Shown here piece after piece: positions 16,951 through 26,242 of a stretch of 39,623 nt of DNA. A model generated the notes under the pieces. It ran no database searches. It saw only the letters and a program-made list of their open reading frames with translations, and was not told where the DNA came from. Numbering within the stretch: position 1 is the first letter of the stretch; every line of letters starts with the position of its first letter. Source of the DNA: Aquisalimonas sp. (GTDB taxonomy: Bacteria > Pseudomonadota > Gammaproteobacteria > Nitrococcales > Aquisalimonadaceae); the NCBI RefSeq assembly GCF_007120195.1, contig NZ_SKOG01000176.1, positions 1 through 39,623 of the forward strand, given 5' to 3'. The translations under genes were made by a program, and so were the position numbers.

Positions 16951-18080
16951 CGGCCCGTGGTTACCAGGGCGGCGAGGGCGCCGACGAAGCGCTGGTTTTC
17001 CTGCGGCAAACCAACGGTGACGCGGATCCACTCGGGGAGCCCGTATCCGGCAATGGGCCGGACAATCACTCCGGCGCGCAATAACCCCGCATAGACAGCG
17101 TCCGCATCGCCGACCCGAACACAGAGGAAATTCGCCGACGACGGCAGCACCTCCAGGCCGAGCCCCTCGAGCTCGGCGCGCAGCCACACGCGCTGCTCAT
17201 TGTTCATGGCCACAGAGTCGCGGACGTAGGCGTTATCGGCGATGGCCGCCTCGGCCGCCGCCTGGGCGCAGGCGCTGACATTGAAGGGCTGGCGCACCCG
17301 GTTGAATAGATCGGCCACCGCTGGGTGAGCCAGACTGTAGCCCACGCGCAAACCTGCCAGGCCATGGACCTTGGAAAAAGTCCGTGTTACCACCAAGTTG
17401 GGCAACGCGTTCAGCCATTGCAGGGCATCCGGCTGCCGGGGATCCTCGCTGTACTCGCAGTAGGCCTCGTCGACGACGGCGATCACATGCCCCGGCAGCG
17501 CCCGCAGAAACTCCTCCAGTTCTGCGCGCTCGAGCCACGTTCCCGTGGGATTGTTCGGATTGGCCACAAACACTACGCGGGTTTTGTCGCTTACCAGCGC
17601 CCGCATGCCGTCGACGTCATGCCCATAGGGCATCGCGCGGCCCGGCGCCTGCGCCGGCGCAACCCGAGCCGTGGCTCCCACGGCACGCGTGACGATCGCA
17701 TACACGGCAAAAGCGTGTTCGGAGAACACCGCTTCACGCCCGGGCCCAAGAAAGGTGGAGGCCACCAGGGCGAGGACATCGTTGGAGCCGTTGCCAAGGG
17801 TGATTGTCTCCGGAGCCACCCCATGGTGGGCGGCCAGGGCCTGCTTGAGGCGAAAGCCGTTACCGTCCGGATAGCGGTTCGCATGAGCCATGGCATCGCG
17901 GGCCGCCGCCACCGCCTGCGGTCCGGGCCCGCGGGGATTTTCGTTGGAGGCCAGCTTGATGATATCGCTAAGGCCGTACTCGCGCTGAAGCTCTTCCATA
18001 GGCTTGCCGGGCTCGTACGGCTGCAGGCTTCGCACACCCTCGACAGCGACTTGCTCAAAGGTGGATCGCAGCTCGGTCAT
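16947..18080 (-). CDS. hisC: Histidinol-phosphate / aromatic aminotransferase
   Basis: A 377-residue class I/II PLP aminotransferase. Visible motifs are LASNENPRGPG (substrate loop), GNGSNDVLAL (PLP phosphate binding), FVANPNNPTG, DEAYCEY and the PLP Lys in TRTFSKVHGLAGLRVGY, with a C-terminal WIRVTVG Arg motif. HisC makes histidinol phosphate; in this operon position (HisC2/HisHb type) it probably also transaminates phenylpyruvate and 4-hydroxyphenylpyruvate made by PheA and TyrA. ATG 18080 follows GGGGAAGGA. It is 18 bp after pheA and overlaps tyrA. Confidence 0.93.
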   Translation of the reverse strand: MTELRSTFEQVAVEGVRSLQPYEPGKPMEELQREYGLSDIIKLASNENPRGPGPQAVAAARDAMAHANRYPDGNGFRLKQALAAHHGVAPETITLGNGSNDVLALVASTFLGPGREAVFSEHAFAVYAIVTRAVGATARVAPAQAPGRAMPYGHDVDGMRALVSDKTRVVFVANPNNPTGTWLERAELEEFLRALPGHVIAVVDEAYCEYSEDPRQPDALQWLNALPNLVVTRTFSKVHGLAGLRVGYSLAHPAVADLFNRVRQPFNVSACAQAAAEAAIADNAYVRDSVAMNNEQRVWLRAELEGLGLEVLPSSANFLCVRVGDADAVYAGLLRAGVIVRPIAGYGLPEWIRVTVGLPQENQRFVGALAALVTTGR

Positions 18081-18098
18081 GTTCGTCCTTCCCCAGTC

Positions 18099-19184
18099 TC
18101 ACCGCGCCGCCCGGGGGTAGGACCCGAGAACACGAAACAGCGACGCCTGTTCACGCATCTCCGACAACGCCTCGGTGACGTTGCCGTCATCAGCGTGTCC
18201 CAGCAGGTCGATGAAGAATGCGTATTCCCAGACGCCCTGGCGCGAGGGCCGGGCATCCAGGCGTGTCATGTTAATGTTGTGGCGCGCCAGCGGCTCCAGC
18301 AGCCGGACGAGTCCGCCAGGGCGGTCCGCCCGGGACACCACGAGAGACGTCTTGTCATCGCCGGTGAGCGGCGGCGAGTGTTGGCCGATGACCAGAAACC
18401 GAGTGGTATTGCCGGAGATGTCCTCGATCCCTTCAGCCAGCGCTTGCAGCCCGTACATCTCAATGGCCGCATCACTGGCGACCGCAGCACTGCCGGGTTC
18501 GCTGGCCGCCAAGCGGGCCGCCTCCGCCGTACTGTTGACGGTCACGCGCTCGGCGGCCGGCAGGCGCGAATCCAGCCAGCCCCGGCACTGGGCGAGTCCC
18601 TGCTGATGGGAGTAGACGCGACGGATTGCCTTGAGTTCGGTCTCGTGGCTGGCCAGGTTCTGCTGGATCCGCAGCTCCACCTCACCCACGATCTGGAGTG
18701 GTGATGTCAGGAAACAGTCCAGGGTATGATTCACCACGCCTTCGGTGGAATTCTCCACGGGTACCACGCCGTAGTTCATGTCACCGGCTTCCACCTCGCG
18801 AAAGATCGTGTCGATGGACGCCAGCGGCTGAAGGTGAACCCCATGGCCGAACTGCTTCAGCGCAGCGGCCTGGGTGAAGGTGCCTTCCGGCCCCAGAAAC
18901 CCCACCTTGAGGGGCTGCTGCAACGCCAGGCAGGCCGACATCACTTCCCGGAACAGCCGTGCGATCACCTCGTCGGGCAACGGCCCGGAGTTCAGCGACT
19001 GGAGCCGCCGCAGCACCTCCTGCTCCCGCTCCGGACGGTAGAAGTCCACCTGCTCGCCGTGTTGGCGTTTGATGCGGGCAACCTCTTTGGCAAGGCGGCC
19101 GCGCTCGTTGGCGAGCGCCAGCAACTGCTCGTCCAGAGCGTCGATGCGCGCGCGCACCTCGTCGAGTTGCTTGCGATCCGTCAT
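18099..19184 (-). CDS. pheA: Bifunctional chorismate mutase / prephenate dehydratase (P-protein)
   Basis: PheA converts chorismate to prephenate and then to phenylpyruvate. In 361 residues it has an AroQ chorismate mutase helix bundle (~1-90, RARIDALDEQLLALANERG), a prephenate dehydratase domain (~95-270, FLGPEGTFTQAA, VPVENSTEG and the catalytic NTTRF) and a C-terminal ACT regulatory domain (~280-355). The ACT motifs differ slightly from E. coli: GGLV for GALV and DARPSR for ESRPSR, which could change phenylalanine feedback. ATG 19184 lies after GGGGTGG; an in-frame GTG at 19193 is less likely. It is preceded by serA, 18 bp away. Confidence 0.95.
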   Translation of the reverse strand: MTDRKQLDEVRARIDALDEQLLALANERGRLAKEVARIKRQHGEQVDFYRPEREQEVLRRLQSLNSGPLPDEVIARLFREVMSACLALQQPLKVGFLGPEGTFTQAAALKQFGHGVHLQPLASIDTIFREVEAGDMNYGVVPVENSTEGVVNHTLDCFLTSPLQIVGEVELRIQQNLASHETELKAIRRVYSHQQGLAQCRGWLDSRLPAAERVTVNSTAEAARLAASEPGSAAVASDAAIEMYGLQALAEGIEDISGNTTRFLVIGQHSPPLTGDDKTSLVVSRADRPGGLVRLLEPLARHNINMTRLDARPSRQGVWEYAFFIDLLGHADDGNVTEALSEMREQASLFRVLGSYPRAAR

Positions 19185-19202
19185 GCCGACCACCCCACGG
19201 TG

Positions 19203-20372
19203 TCAGTCCAGCACGCGTACTTTCAGCACGCCCTTGATCCGGCGGATCACCTCCGCGACCTCCCGCGGGATGCTGCCTTCCACGTCGACGACTGTGTACG
19301 CCAGCTCACCCCGGGACTTGTTGTACATATCATCGATGTTCAGGCCGGCGTCCGCCAGCGTGGTGGAGATCTGGCCCAGCATGTTGGGCACATTGGCATT
19401 GACCACCGTCATACGATCGCCCTTGTCACCCCGCGCCATGACCACCTCGGGAAAATTCACGGAGTTGCGAATGTGGCCGCTCTCCAAATAATCACGCAGC
19501 TGCTCGGCGACCATGATGGCGCAGTTATCCTCCGCCTCGGTGGTGGATGCGCCCAGGTGCGGCAGCGTGACACAGCGCGGATGGTTCTTGGTCAGGTTCG
19601 TGGGGAAGTCGTTGATGTAGGCCGTCAGGTGCCCCTCCTCCAGGGCATCGACGACCGCCTGATCGTCGACGATGCCGGCACGGGAGAAGTTCAGCACCGC
19701 GCCGCCACTGCGCAGCAGGCGCAGCCGATCGGCGTTGATCAGATTCGCCGTATGGTCGTTATAGGGCACATGCATGGTGATAACATCGCAACGGCTGACA
19801 AGCTCGTCGACGCTGTGCGCCTGTCGCACACCGGCTTCCAGCGCCCAAGCACTGCTGACGGTAATGCCCGGATCGAACCCCACCACATGCATGCCAAGGC
19901 CGCGCGCGGCGTTGGCCACCTTGACGCCGATCGCACCGAGACCGATCACGCCCAAGGTTCGGCCGGGGAGCTCGTAACCGCGATAGTGCTTCTTACCCGC
20001 CTCCACCTCCTTGCTGAGCGTGGCGTCATCCCCGTCGAGGTTGCGCGCATAATCCCAGGCCTGGCAGATGTTGCGGGCCGCCAGAAACAGGCCCGCGAGC
20101 ACCAACTCCTTGACCGCGTTGGCATTAGCACCCGGCGTATTGAACACCGGCACGCCACGCGCACTCATGGCCTCCACGGGAATGTTGTTCACCCCCGCGC
20201 CGGCACGGCCGACGGCGATCACCGAATCCGGTAGCTCCATATTGTGCATTTTATAGGAGCGTAGCAGGATGGCGTCCGGATGCTGTATCTCGGAACCGGT
20301 TTCGTACCTGTCACGCGGAAGGCGCTCCAGGCCCTTGGCGGAGATGTTGTTGAGTGTCTGGATCTTGTACAT
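19203..20372 (-). CDS. serA: D-3-phosphoglycerate dehydrogenase with C-terminal ACT domain
   Basis: SerA catalyses the first step of serine synthesis, NAD-dependent oxidation of 3-phosphoglycerate. The 389-residue form has the D-isomer 2-hydroxyacid dehydrogenase core with GLGAIG nucleotide motif (~150), the substrate Arg in NFSRAGIVDD, the catalytic Glu further on and His in LPHLGAST, then an ACT domain (~315-389, VVNANVPNMLGQIS). It lacks the extra ASB domain of long SerA proteins. ATG 20372 follows AAGGAG; the longer open frame from 20399 is unsupported. It sits between serC and pheA, 45 bp after serC, so two serine enzymes are adjacent in the operon. Confidence 0.94.
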   Translation of the reverse strand: MYKIQTLNNISAKGLERLPRDRYETGSEIQHPDAILLRSYKMHNMELPDSVIAVGRAGAGVNNIPVEAMSARGVPVFNTPGANANAVKELVLAGLFLAARNICQAWDYARNLDGDDATLSKEVEAGKKHYRGYELPGRTLGVIGLGAIGVKVANAARGLGMHVVGFDPGITVSSAWALEAGVRQAHSVDELVSRCDVITMHVPYNDHTANLINADRLRLLRSGGAVLNFSRAGIVDDQAVVDALEEGHLTAYINDFPTNLTKNHPRCVTLPHLGASTTEAEDNCAIMVAEQLRDYLESGHIRNSVNFPEVVMARGDKGDRMTVVNANVPNMLGQISTTLADAGLNIDDMYNKSRGELAYTVVDVEGSIPREVAEVIRRIKGVLKVRVLD

Positions 20373-20417
20373 GGTGGCTCCTTGAAACTGGCAAAACAAT
20401 CGTGCGCGCAGCGGTAC

Positions 20418-21503
20418 TCAGCCTTGGCGGCGCGCGAAGTCCTGCATGAACTCGATCAGCCTGTCGACACCGGCTTCGGGCATGGCGTTGTAGAGGCTGG
20501 CGCGCATGCCGCCGACGCTGCGATGCCCCTTGAGGGTGGTCAGTCCGGCCGCCTCCGCCTCGCTGAGGAATGTCTCACTCAGTCGCCCGTCGGCGAGCAC
20601 GAACGGCACGTTCATCCAGGAGCGGCAGGCGGGGTCGACGGGGTTGCTGTAAAACGGGTTGTTGTCGATGACCGCGTAGAGCTTGTCCGCCTTACGCTTG
20701 TTCAGCTCGGCCATGGCCTCAAGGCCACCCTGATGCTTGAGCCACTTGAAAACCAGCCCGGCGAGGTACCAGCTAAAGGTCGGCGGCGTATTCAACATGG
20801 AGTCGGCATCCGCCTGGAGCTTGTAATCCCACACCGAAGGCGTCTGCGGCAGCGCACCGCCGATCAGGTCGTCGCGGACGATGACGATGGTGAGACCCGC
20901 GGGGCCGATGTTCTTCTGCGCGCCGGCATAGATCAGGCCATAGCGCGAGACATCAATGGGTCGGGAGAGGATGGTCGAGGACATGTCCGCCACCAGCGGC
21001 ACTCCACCCGTGTCCGGCACCCAGTGGAATTCCACGCCGGAGATTGTCTCGTTGGGCGTGTAATGCGCGTAGGAGGCCTGCGGATCGAGGCGCCACTCGG
21101 ACGGCGCGCCGATGTGCATTGGGGTTTCCTCATCGGCGCCCCAGGCAACGTTCACCTGGCAGTACTTCGTCGCCTCCTTGATTGCTTTCTTGGACCACGA
21201 CCCGGTGTTGATGTAGTCCGCGCGCTCGCCCCCGCGCAACAGATTCATGGGAATGCCGGAGAACTGACCTGTGGCGCCGCCCTGCAGGAAGAGCACCTTG
21301 TAGTGTTGCGGGACACCCAGCAGATCGCGCAGATCCTGCTCGGCCTCGGCGGCAATGGAGACGAACTCCTTGCCGCGATGGCTCATTTCCATCACGGACA
21401 TACCGCAGCCGCGCCAGTCCAGCATCTCGCTGGCGGCCTGCTCAAGCACCGCTTCCGGCAATACGGCCGGTCCGGCGCTGAAGTTGTAAACTCGGGACGT
21501 CAT
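20418..21503 (-). CDS. serC: Phosphoserine aminotransferase
   Basis: SerC makes O-phosphoserine from 3-phosphohydroxypyruvate and also serves pyridoxal synthesis. The 361-residue class V aminotransferase begins RVYNFSAGPAVLPE, contains GGATGQFSGIP (PLP phosphate region), TGSWSKKAIKEA and the PLP Lys in AGAQKNIGPAG, and ends with the substrate Arg segment GGMRASLYNA. ATG 21503 follows GGGGAG. It is 57 bp downstream of gyrA, the conserved gammaproteobacterial neighbour. Confidence 0.97.
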   Translation of the reverse strand: MTSRVYNFSAGPAVLPEAVLEQAASEMLDWRGCGMSVMEMSHRGKEFVSIAAEAEQDLRDLLGVPQHYKVLFLQGGATGQFSGIPMNLLRGGERADYINTGSWSKKAIKEATKYCQVNVAWGADEETPMHIGAPSEWRLDPQASYAHYTPNETISGVEFHWVPDTGGVPLVADMSSTILSRPIDVSRYGLIYAGAQKNIGPAGLTIVIVRDDLIGGALPQTPSVWDYKLQADADSMLNTPPTFSWYLAGLVFKWLKHQGGLEAMAELNKRKADKLYAVIDNNPFYSNPVDPACRSWMNVPFVLADGRLSETFLSEAEAAGLTTLKGHRSVGGMRASLYNAMPEAGVDRLIEFMQDFARRQG

Positions 21504-21560
21504 GATGTCTCCCCTTGGTACCGAAAGAAATCGTCGGGGCGACGGCCGAACCGGAGATAC

Positions 21561-24149
21561 TCAGGCCTCGCCGTCGCCTGGGGCGTCAGGGGCATCATCG
21601 TCCCCGTCGCCGCCGTCGTCTTCATCCAGTGCCTCGATTCGCTCGAGGCCCATGAGCGTCTCGTCGCGATCCAGGCTGATCAGTTTCACGCCTTGGGTGT
21701 TGCGGCTGAGTACGGGAATCTCGTCCACTGCAGTGCGCACCAGGGTCCCGCGCCGGGTGATGAGCATAATCTGGTCGTCTTCCACGACCTGGGTGGCCCC
21801 CACCACCTCGCCGTTGCGCTGGCCCGTACGAATGGAGATCACGCCCATGCCGCCACGGCCTCGCAACGGATAGTCACCCAGCGGGGTGCGCTTGCCGTAG
21901 CCGTTCTCCGTGGCAGTGAGAATGTCGCCCTCACCCAGGATCAGCAGCGCAATCACGTGCTGACCTGATTCCAGCCGCATTCCACGGACCCCGGTTGCTA
22001 TTCGGCCCATGGGCCGGACTTCCGTCTCGGTAAAGCGGATCGCCTTGCCGGCATTGCTGAGCAGCATGACGTCACGCTCGCCCTCGGTAATGCCGACATT
22101 GACCAGGTAGTCCTCACCACGCAGATCGAGGGCGATGATGCCGTTGGAGCGCGGCCGGGAGAAATGGGTCAGCGGTGTCTTCTTCACCGTCCCGTTGCGC
22201 GTGGCCATGAACACGTAGCGGTCTTCGGTAAAGGACTGCACGGTCAGTACGGCGTTGATCCGTTCGTCATTCTCCAGCGGTAGCAGGTTGACGATCGGCT
22301 TGCCGCGCGAGTTGCGACTCCCCTGGGGCAGTTCGTAGACGGGCAGCCAGTAGCACTTGCCGTGACTGGAGAAACACAGCAGCGTGTCGTGGGTGTTGGC
22401 CACGAACAGCTGATCGACAAAATCGGCGTCTTTCATGGTCGTGGCACTCTTGCCCCGACCGCCACGGCGCTGGGCACGATACGTGTCCAGCGCCTGGTAC
22501 TTCGCATAGCCGTAATGGGAGATCGTCACCACCACGTCTTCCGGAGTGATGAGGTCTTCCATGGTGAGATCGATGCGATCGTGGACAATCTCCGAGCGGC
22601 GCTTGTCGCCGAACTGCTCCTTGACGGCGATCAGCTCTTCACGGATGACTTCCATCAGTCGATCCGTGCTGTCGAGGATATCGATCAGCTCGGCGATGCG
22701 CGCCAGCAGCTCGCGATATTCATCGCGGATCTTGTCCTGCTCCAGCCCGGTGAGCCGGTGCAGCCGCAAGTCGAGAATGGCCTGCGCCTGGGTTTCCGTG
22801 AGCTGGTAACCGCCGTCCACGAACCCGAACTCGGGCCCGACCCCGTCCGGCCGCGAGGTCGCGGCACCTGCACGCTCCAGCATGTCCGTCACCATGCCCG
22901 GCTTCCAGAGCCGGCCGACCAGGGCCGCGCGAGCCTCTGCCGGACCGGGGGAGGCCTTGATCAGCTCAATCACCGGGTCGATGTTCGCCAGGGCAACTGC
23001 CAGTCCTTCCAGCACATGGGCGCGTTCCCGCGCCTTGCGCAGGTCATACATGGTGCGCCGCGTTACGACCTCACGGCGGTGTCGGAGAAAGGCATCGAGA
23101 ATCTCGCGCAGGTTCAGCAGCCGCGGCTGCCCGTCCACCAGGGCGACCATATTGATGCCAAAGACAGTCTCCAGCTGGGTGTGCTGGTAGAGGTTGTTCA
23201 GCACCACCTCGGCCACTTCGCCGCGGCGCAGCTCGATGACCATGCGCATGCCGTCCTTGTCGGACTCGTCACGCAGTTCTGTAATGCCGTCGATGCGTTT
23301 TTCCTTGACCAACTCGGCGATTTTCTCGAGCAGGCGCGCCTTGTTGACTTGGTACGGCAGCTCCGTGACCACCAGGGTCTGTTTGCCGGACTTTGGATCC
23401 TCCTCGATTTCGGTGCGCGCGCGCATCACCAGCCGCCCGCGACCCGTGCGATACGCCTCGTGAATACCACTGACGCCATTGATAATACCGGCCGTGGGCA
23501 AATCCGGGCCGGGCACCCGGGTGAGCAGGTCCTCCACCGTCAGGCTGTCATCATCGATCAAGGCTACGCAGGCGTCGATAATCTCCCCCAGATTATGCGG
23601 GGGAATGTTGGTGGCCATCCCCACCGCGATTCCGGACCCGCCGTTGACCAGCAGGTTCGGGAACCGCGCCGGGAGGACGGCGGGTTCCTGCTCGGAACCG
23701 TCGTAATTGTCGACAAGGTCGACCGTCTCCTTGTCGATATCCGCCAGTAGCTCGTGGGCGATGCGCGCCATGCGCACTTCCGTATACCGCATGGCTGCTG
23801 CGGCGTCACCGTCGACCGAACCGAAGTTGCCCTGGCCGTCCACCAGCATGTAGCGCATCGCGAACGACTGGGCCATACGCACGATGGTGTCGTACACGGC
23901 GGAATCACCGTGGGGGTGATACTTACCGATGACGTCACCCACCACGCGAGCCGACTTCTTGTAGGCGCGATTCCAGTCATTGCCGAGCACGCGCATGGCA
24001 AACAGCACGCGCCGATGCACCGGCTTGAGTCCGTCCCGTACATCGGGCAGGGCCCGCCCCACGATCACGCTCATGGCGTAATCCAGGTAGGACTGCCTCA
24101 TCTCGTCTTCCAGATTGACCGGCAGAATCTCTTTGGCGACGTTGGCCAT
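21561..24149 (-). CDS. gyrA: DNA gyrase subunit A
   Basis: GyrA forms the DNA-cleaving core of gyrase, which introduces negative supercoils. Its 862 residues include the winged-helix domain with catalytic Tyr122 (RYTEV), the quinolone-determining region [11 protein letters not shown] with Ser83 and Asp87 (both the susceptible-type residues in E. coli numbering), the coiled-coil gate and a C-terminal beta-pinwheel with GyrA-box QRRGGRG. The extreme C-terminus is an acidic Asp/Gly tail. ATG 24149 gives exact E. coli numbering; a TTG just before it is not needed. First gene of the serC-serA-pheA block. The 235 bp upstream hold a possible -10 (TATGAT on the minus strand, 24326-24321) without a convincing -35. 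Confidence 0.98.
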   Translation of the reverse strand: MANVAKEILPVNLEDEMRQSYLDYAMSVIVGRALPDVRDGLKPVHRRVLFAMRVLGNDWNRAYKKSARVVGDVIGKYHPHGDSAVYDTIVRMAQSFAMRYMLVDGQGNFGSVDGDAAAAMRYTEVRMARIAHELLADIDKETVDLVDNYDGSEQEPAVLPARFPNLLVNGGSGIAVGMATNIPPHNLGEIIDACVALIDDDSLTVEDLLTRVPGPDLPTAGIINGVSGIHEAYRTGRGRLVMRARTEIEEDPKSGKQTLVVTELPYQVNKARLLEKIAELVKEKRIDGITELRDESDKDGMRMVIELRRGEVAEVVLNNLYQHTQLETVFGINMVALVDGQPRLLNLREILDAFLRHRREVVTRRTMYDLRKARERAHVLEGLAVALANIDPVIELIKASPGPAEARAALVGRLWKPGMVTDMLERAGAATSRPDGVGPEFGFVDGGYQLTETQAQAILDLRLHRLTGLEQDKIRDEYRELLARIAELIDILDSTDRLMEVIREELIAVKEQFGDKRRSEIVHDRIDLTMEDLITPEDVVVTISHYGYAKYQALDTYRAQRRGGRGKSATTMKDADFVDQLFVANTHDTLLCFSSHGKCYWLPVYELPQGSRNSRGKPIVNLLPLENDERINAVLTVQSFTEDRYVFMATRNGTVKKTPLTHFSRPRSNGIIALDLRGEDYLVNVGITEGERDVMLLSNAGKAIRFTETEVRPMGRIATGVRGMRLESGQHVIALLILGEGDILTATENGYGKRTPLGDYPLRGRGGMGVISIRTGQRNGEVVGATQVVEDDQIMLITRRGTLVRTAVDEIPVLSRNTQGVKLISLDRDETLMGLERIEALDEDDGGDGDDDAPDAPGDGEA

Positions 24150-24384
24150 CAACGCTCTCGGCTGGTTGTCATGGTGGTCCTTGGGAGGCCGGGCTCAGCG
24201 CCTCGGGGCAGCGTGTCGGTAAGCAGCGCATACCACGCACACTGCTTGCCGCCGACAATACAACACCCCACGCCACGCGCAGCTTGGGTGGCGTTGGGTC
24301 ATCCGGCCCGGAAAACCGGAATCATATCACAGCCGGGGACACTACGGCATTTGCAGCCACGCCCCCGGCCCAACGAACAGGGGG

Positions 24385-24987
24385 CTATTTGCGCCGGGCT
24401 TCTTCGACCTTCACCGTCTCGCTCGGGACGTCCGCCTGGCCTCGCTGGCGCTCGGTGGGGATGGCGGCAATCCGGTCGACCACATCCATCCCGTCGACAA
24501 CCCGGGCGAACACGGCGTAACCGAAGTCGCGCACCCCGTGATCGAGAAACGCATTGTCAGCGAGATTGATGAAGAACTGGGATGTGGCGCTGTTGACGTC
24601 CTGGGTACGCGCCATGGACAGCATGCCACGCTCGTTCTTCAGACCATTGTCCGCCTCGTTCTTGATCGGCTCACGGGTCTCGCGTGGACGCATGTCGGCA
24701 TCGAGCCCGCCACCCTGGATCACGAAGCCGGGAATGACACGATGAAAGATGGTGCCGTCGTAGAACCCATCGTCGACGTATTGAAGAAAGTTCTCCACCG
24801 TCACCGGCGCCTCTTCCGGAAAGAGCTCAAGCGTGATATCGCCGTGACTTGTCTCGAAAATGACCATGTCCTGTTCCTCCTCCTCCTGTTGCTCGCTTCC
24901 GGCCGCAGCCATCCCCGCGTACAGCGCCATCGCCATCGCGACTGCAACCGCGCTCGCTGCGTGTACTCCCTTTGCACTCATCCGCAT
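24385..24987 (-). CDS. ppiA: Periplasmic cyclophilin-type peptidyl-prolyl isomerase
   Basis: A 200-residue cyclophilin with an N-terminal signal peptide (hydrophobic Ala/Met-rich core ending AGMAAAG) followed by an acidic Glu/Gln linker, then the catalytic domain: [13 protein letters not shown] contains the catalytic Arg, with [10 protein letters not shown] and the [16 protein letters not shown] motif. Cyclophilins catalyse cis-trans isomerisation of proline bonds. The signal peptide argues for PpiA-type export rather than cytosolic PpiB. ATG 24987 shares one base with the stop of the DUF3301 gene (TAATG) and follows GGGGAGA. Confidence 0.92.
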   Translation of the reverse strand: MRMSAKGVHAASAVAVAMAMALYAGMAAAGSEQQEEEEQDMVIFETSHGDITLELFPEEAPVTVENFLQYVDDGFYDGTIFHRVIPGFVIQGGGLDADMRPRETREPIKNEADNGLKNERGMLSMARTQDVNSATSQFFINLADNAFLDHGVRDFGYAVFARVVDGMDVVDRIAAIPTERQRGQADVPSETVKVEEARRK

Positions 24988-25328
24988 TAGATTCTCCCCT
25001 GTTCCTCAACGCCCGGCTCCGGCCAGGGCTCCATCTCAATGCGCCTGACGGCGCGTCCAACCACTTCCACAATGCCTTTATGTCGCCGGCTACCGTCCGC
25101 GGAGAATTCGAACCGATACCAGTGGATCAGGCGCATCCGCCCGCTGCGCGCACGACCCGGCCGCGTTCTGATCCGCACCAGACTCTCGTCGAGGAACTGC
25201 AGCCCCAGATCCCGGCAGCGCCGGGATGCGGCTCTGCGGGCCTGTTCCTGCGCCGCCATGAGCACACTCCAGACCAGTGCGGCCGAGCCAAGAATCAGGA
25301 CCGCCAGCAGAAAGGTTTCCAGCGTCAT
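24987..25328 (-). CDS. DUF3301 single-pass membrane protein
   Basis: A 113-residue protein with an N-terminal membrane span (~4-25) and a soluble part carrying the DUF3301 pattern: [17 protein letters not shown], then [19 protein letters not shown]. No function is known. It overlaps the NYN gene upstream (ATGA) and the cyclophilin gene downstream (TAATG), so the three are translated as a coupled unit. Topology suggests a cytoplasmic domain tethered to the inner membrane. Confidence 0.82.
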   Translation of the reverse strand: MTLETFLLAVLILGSAALVWSVLMAAQEQARRAASRRCRDLGLQFLDESLVRIRTRPGRARSGRMRLIHWYRFEFSADGSRRHKGIVEVVGRAVRRIEMEPWPEPGVEEQGRI

Positions 25329-26233
25329 CGCTCGGGCGCGCCGCCGTTGTCCACCCGCGCGCCCTGGGCCGAGACCTGGCGGATGTTGGCCGCCTGTAAC
25401 CTGCCTTCCTTGACCGCCGAGACGGTGACATCGAACTCAAAGATCCGATTGTGGCTGGGCAGGTCCGCCGGGCGCACCCCCTCCGGCAAATCCGCATCCC
25501 GGAAGAACGCCGATAGATAGGGGGAGTGTGGATTGCGGGTGTCGGTGATCCAGAGGTTATCCGAGACGGCGCGCAGAAAGCGCATGAAACCGAAGCCCTC
25601 ACGGCTGTGGTGATAGCAGATTCCGCGCACCCGTGATCCCGGCTCACCCCAGGCCGACCCGGACTCACCACCGCGCGCCGGCAGCAGGTTCGGAACGGTG
25701 TAGCCGGAGACATAGACATCGGCTTCCCGGCGCAGGGCCGCCGAGACATTGTCGAAACCGAGCACCTCGACCCGGCATCCCTCGTTTTGCAGCGCACGCA
25801 CCACCTGGACGAAATCGCCGTCGCCGGTTGCAAGGACCACGCGGCCGAGGTTCTTGGATTGCAGCAGGGCATCCACCGCCATATCCAGGTCGGCATTTGC
25901 CTTGGCGTAGGCGTTGCCCTCGTCATCCGTATACCAGCGGTAGTTCTTGACGATGACCTTGAACCCGTACTCGCGCACGCAGGCAAAGAAATTGTTGGTG
26001 CCGACCGCATACTGCCGGTCCCGATTCGCGCGTTCCTCATCATAGGTCACGTAGGCGTTGAGCCGCACGGGCTCGCCGCCGCCACGGCAGGCAAACTGGC
26101 GCAAGACATCGTATTGCATGCCGAAACCGCCGTTGATCTGGATATTCGCCGCATCGACATACAGGCCGACGCCCATCAAGGCTGCTGTCATGCTGGCATC
26201 CGGTTTGTCATCATCCTCGGCAATGATCCCCAC
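25325..26233 (-). CDS. NYN-domain (LabA/DUF88-like) protein with possible cold-shock-like C-terminus
   Basis: A 302-residue protein. Residues ~20-180 form a NYN/PIN-like nuclease domain with acidic active-site candidates: Asp27 in LYVDAANI, Asp115/117/121 in NADLDMAVDAL, and Asp138/140 in ATGDGDFV. Such domains cut RNA. Residues ~203-290 resemble a divergent cold-shock/OB domain: REGFGFMRFLR recalls RNP1, SAFFRDADLP recalls RNP2, and GRLQAANI matches the closing CSD strand. The CSD reading is my inference. The start is uncertain: GTG 26233 gives full length, ATG 26191 would remove 14 residues. The gene lies 9 bases after mtnA and overlaps the DUF3301 gene. Confidence 0.85.
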   Translation of the reverse strand: MGIIAEDDDKPDASMTAALMGVGLYVDAANIQINGGFGMQYDVLRQFACRGGGEPVRLNAYVTYDEERANRDRQYAVGTNNFFACVREYGFKVIVKNYRWYTDDEGNAYAKANADLDMAVDALLQSKNLGRVVLATGDGDFVQVVRALQNEGCRVEVLGFDNVSAALRREADVYVSGYTVPNLLPARGGESGSAWGEPGSRVRGICYHHSREGFGFMRFLRAVSDNLWITDTRNPHSPYLSAFFRDADLPEGVRPADLPSHNRIFEFDVTVSAVKEGRLQAANIRQVSAQGARVDNGGAPER

Positions 26234-26242
26234 TGTATCCCA

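Noticed and set aside
18726-21968. Two long plus-strand frames (18726-20234 and 20280-21968)
   Set aside because: They lie antisense to pheA, serA, serC and gyrA, whose protein motifs are unambiguous. The compositions are His/Gln/Arg-biased as in reverse-complement shadows.
24150-24384. Hairpins in the gyrA-ppiA gap (GCCCCC/GGGGGC; CCGG-TTTT-CCGG)
   Set aside because: The first has a 13-base loop and no T-run. The second has only 4 bp. Not enough for a terminator call.
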